From Hydrogenophilales bacterium RIFOXYD1_FULL_62_11 (lineage in GTDB: Bacteria > Pseudomonadota > Gammaproteobacteria > Burkholderiales > Thiobacillaceae): 5,307 nt of DNA. The notes beneath the pieces are model-generated. The model did no database searches, had not been told where the DNA came from, and saw only the letters and a list, made by a program, of their open reading frames with translations. The DNA lies in contig MGZO01000131.1 in NCBI GenBank assembly GCA_001802655.1, positions 7,330-12,636 of the forward strand, in the 5' to 3' direction. Below are positions 5,029 to 5,307 of this stretch, one piece after another; positions within the stretch are counted from its first letter, which is position 1, and each line of letters opens with the position of its first letter. A program made the translations under genes and the position numbers.

Positions 5029-5060
5029 ACAACGCAGGCTTCGTTTGCCTGGAGTGTGCC

Positions 5061-5307
5061 GTGCGTATCCTGATGGTGTCCGACGTGTATTTCCCGCGCG
5101 TCAATGGCGTGTCGACCTCGATCCAGACTTTGCGGCAGGCGCTGGCCAGGGCAGGCCATGCCAGCGTGCTGGTGGTGCCGCAATACCCCGCTGCGCAGCC
5201 TGAGGCCGACATCGTGCGAGTGCCGGGCTGGCAGATTCCGCGCGATCCGGAAGACCGTCTGATGCATCCGCGCGCGCTGACCGCCGCGCTCGACGCCCTC
5301 GATCCGG
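5061..5307 (+). CDS. GT4-type glycosyltransferase, N-terminal part (cut by window edge)
   Basis: Only the first 82 residues are present. They open with MRILMVSDVYFPRVNGVSTS, the typical first strand and loop of a GT-B fold glycosyltransferase of family GT4 with its N-terminal Glycos_transf_4 domain (hydrophobic strand, then FPxxNGVS). QTLRQALARAGHASVLVVP (22-40) forms the next helix and strand, and VRVPGW (52-57) fits the following one. The acceptor domain is seen but not the sugar-nucleotide site, so donor and acceptor cannot be read. The start is GTG, supported by GGAG (5051-5054) 6 nt upstream and by the family's usual beginning. A small hairpin CAGGC/GCCTG (5035-5039, 5047-5051) touches this ribosome-binding site. 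Members of this group include glycolipid-forming and mannosyl enzymes; some are induced by phosphate limitation, which would suit the upstream repeats. Confidence 0.85.
   Translation, partial: MRILMVSDVYFPRVNGVSTSIQTLRQALARAGHASVLVVPQYPAAQPEADIVRVPGWQIPRDPEDRLMHPRALTAALDALDP

Noticed and set aside
5035..5051. Hairpin CAGGC/GCCTG after cobO as a terminator
   Set aside because: Short stem, no U-tract, and it touches the glycosyltransferase ribosome-binding site; termination of cobO here cannot be supported.

Overview
The window is about 60% GC and reads as ordinary chromosomal DNA of a proteobacterium, most likely a betaproteobacterium. The reasons are the order zapB-like/zapA/6S RNA/fthC (the beta/gamma-proteobacterial arrangement), a B12 riboswitch in front of a TonB-dependent receptor (so an outer membrane is present), and the protein style. 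A Thiobacillus/Nitrosomonadales-type organism is a guess from general resemblance only. I see no mobile element, CRISPR array, tRNA or rRNA. The genes are recognisable families; what is worth a second look is mostly in the regulatory DNA and RNA between them.

Left half (1-1988, minus strand). Reading in the direction of transcription, from right to left, there is a short coiled-coil ZapB-like gene, zapA (stop and start overlap by one base), the 6S RNA gene, fthC (5-formyltetrahydrofolate cyclo-ligase), and then a gene cut by the window edge that encodes tandem 34-residue TPR-like repeats. The first four form the classic division-factor / 6S RNA / folate block. A strong sigma70-type promoter at 1996-2024 drives it and seems to start transcription on or next to the A of the first ATG, which would make the leading mRNA essentially leaderless.

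Middle (1988-2297). Two back-to-back promoters are packed into about 60 bp. The rightward one has a perfect TATAAT and would start a few bases before a full adenosylcobalamin-type riboswitch (2048-2224). The downstream P13 hairpin (2258-2279) carries a loop complementary to L5 of the aptamer, so the kissing-loop switch can be read directly. No U-tract follows, so control is probably at translation.

Right half (2298-5307, plus strand). The riboswitch controls btuB, the outer-membrane corrinoid receptor, followed after 48 bp by cobO/btuR, the ATP:corrinoid adenosyltransferase. Together they take up a corrinoid and convert it to the adenosyl form, the likely ligand of the switch. After cobO, a 63-bp gap holds three heptamers resembling PhoB half-sites at an exact 11-bp period, followed by the start of a GT4-type glycosyltransferase (GTG start) that runs off the window. 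This suggests, without proving, that the glycosyltransferase is phosphate-regulated and takes part in membrane-lipid or envelope glycosylation.
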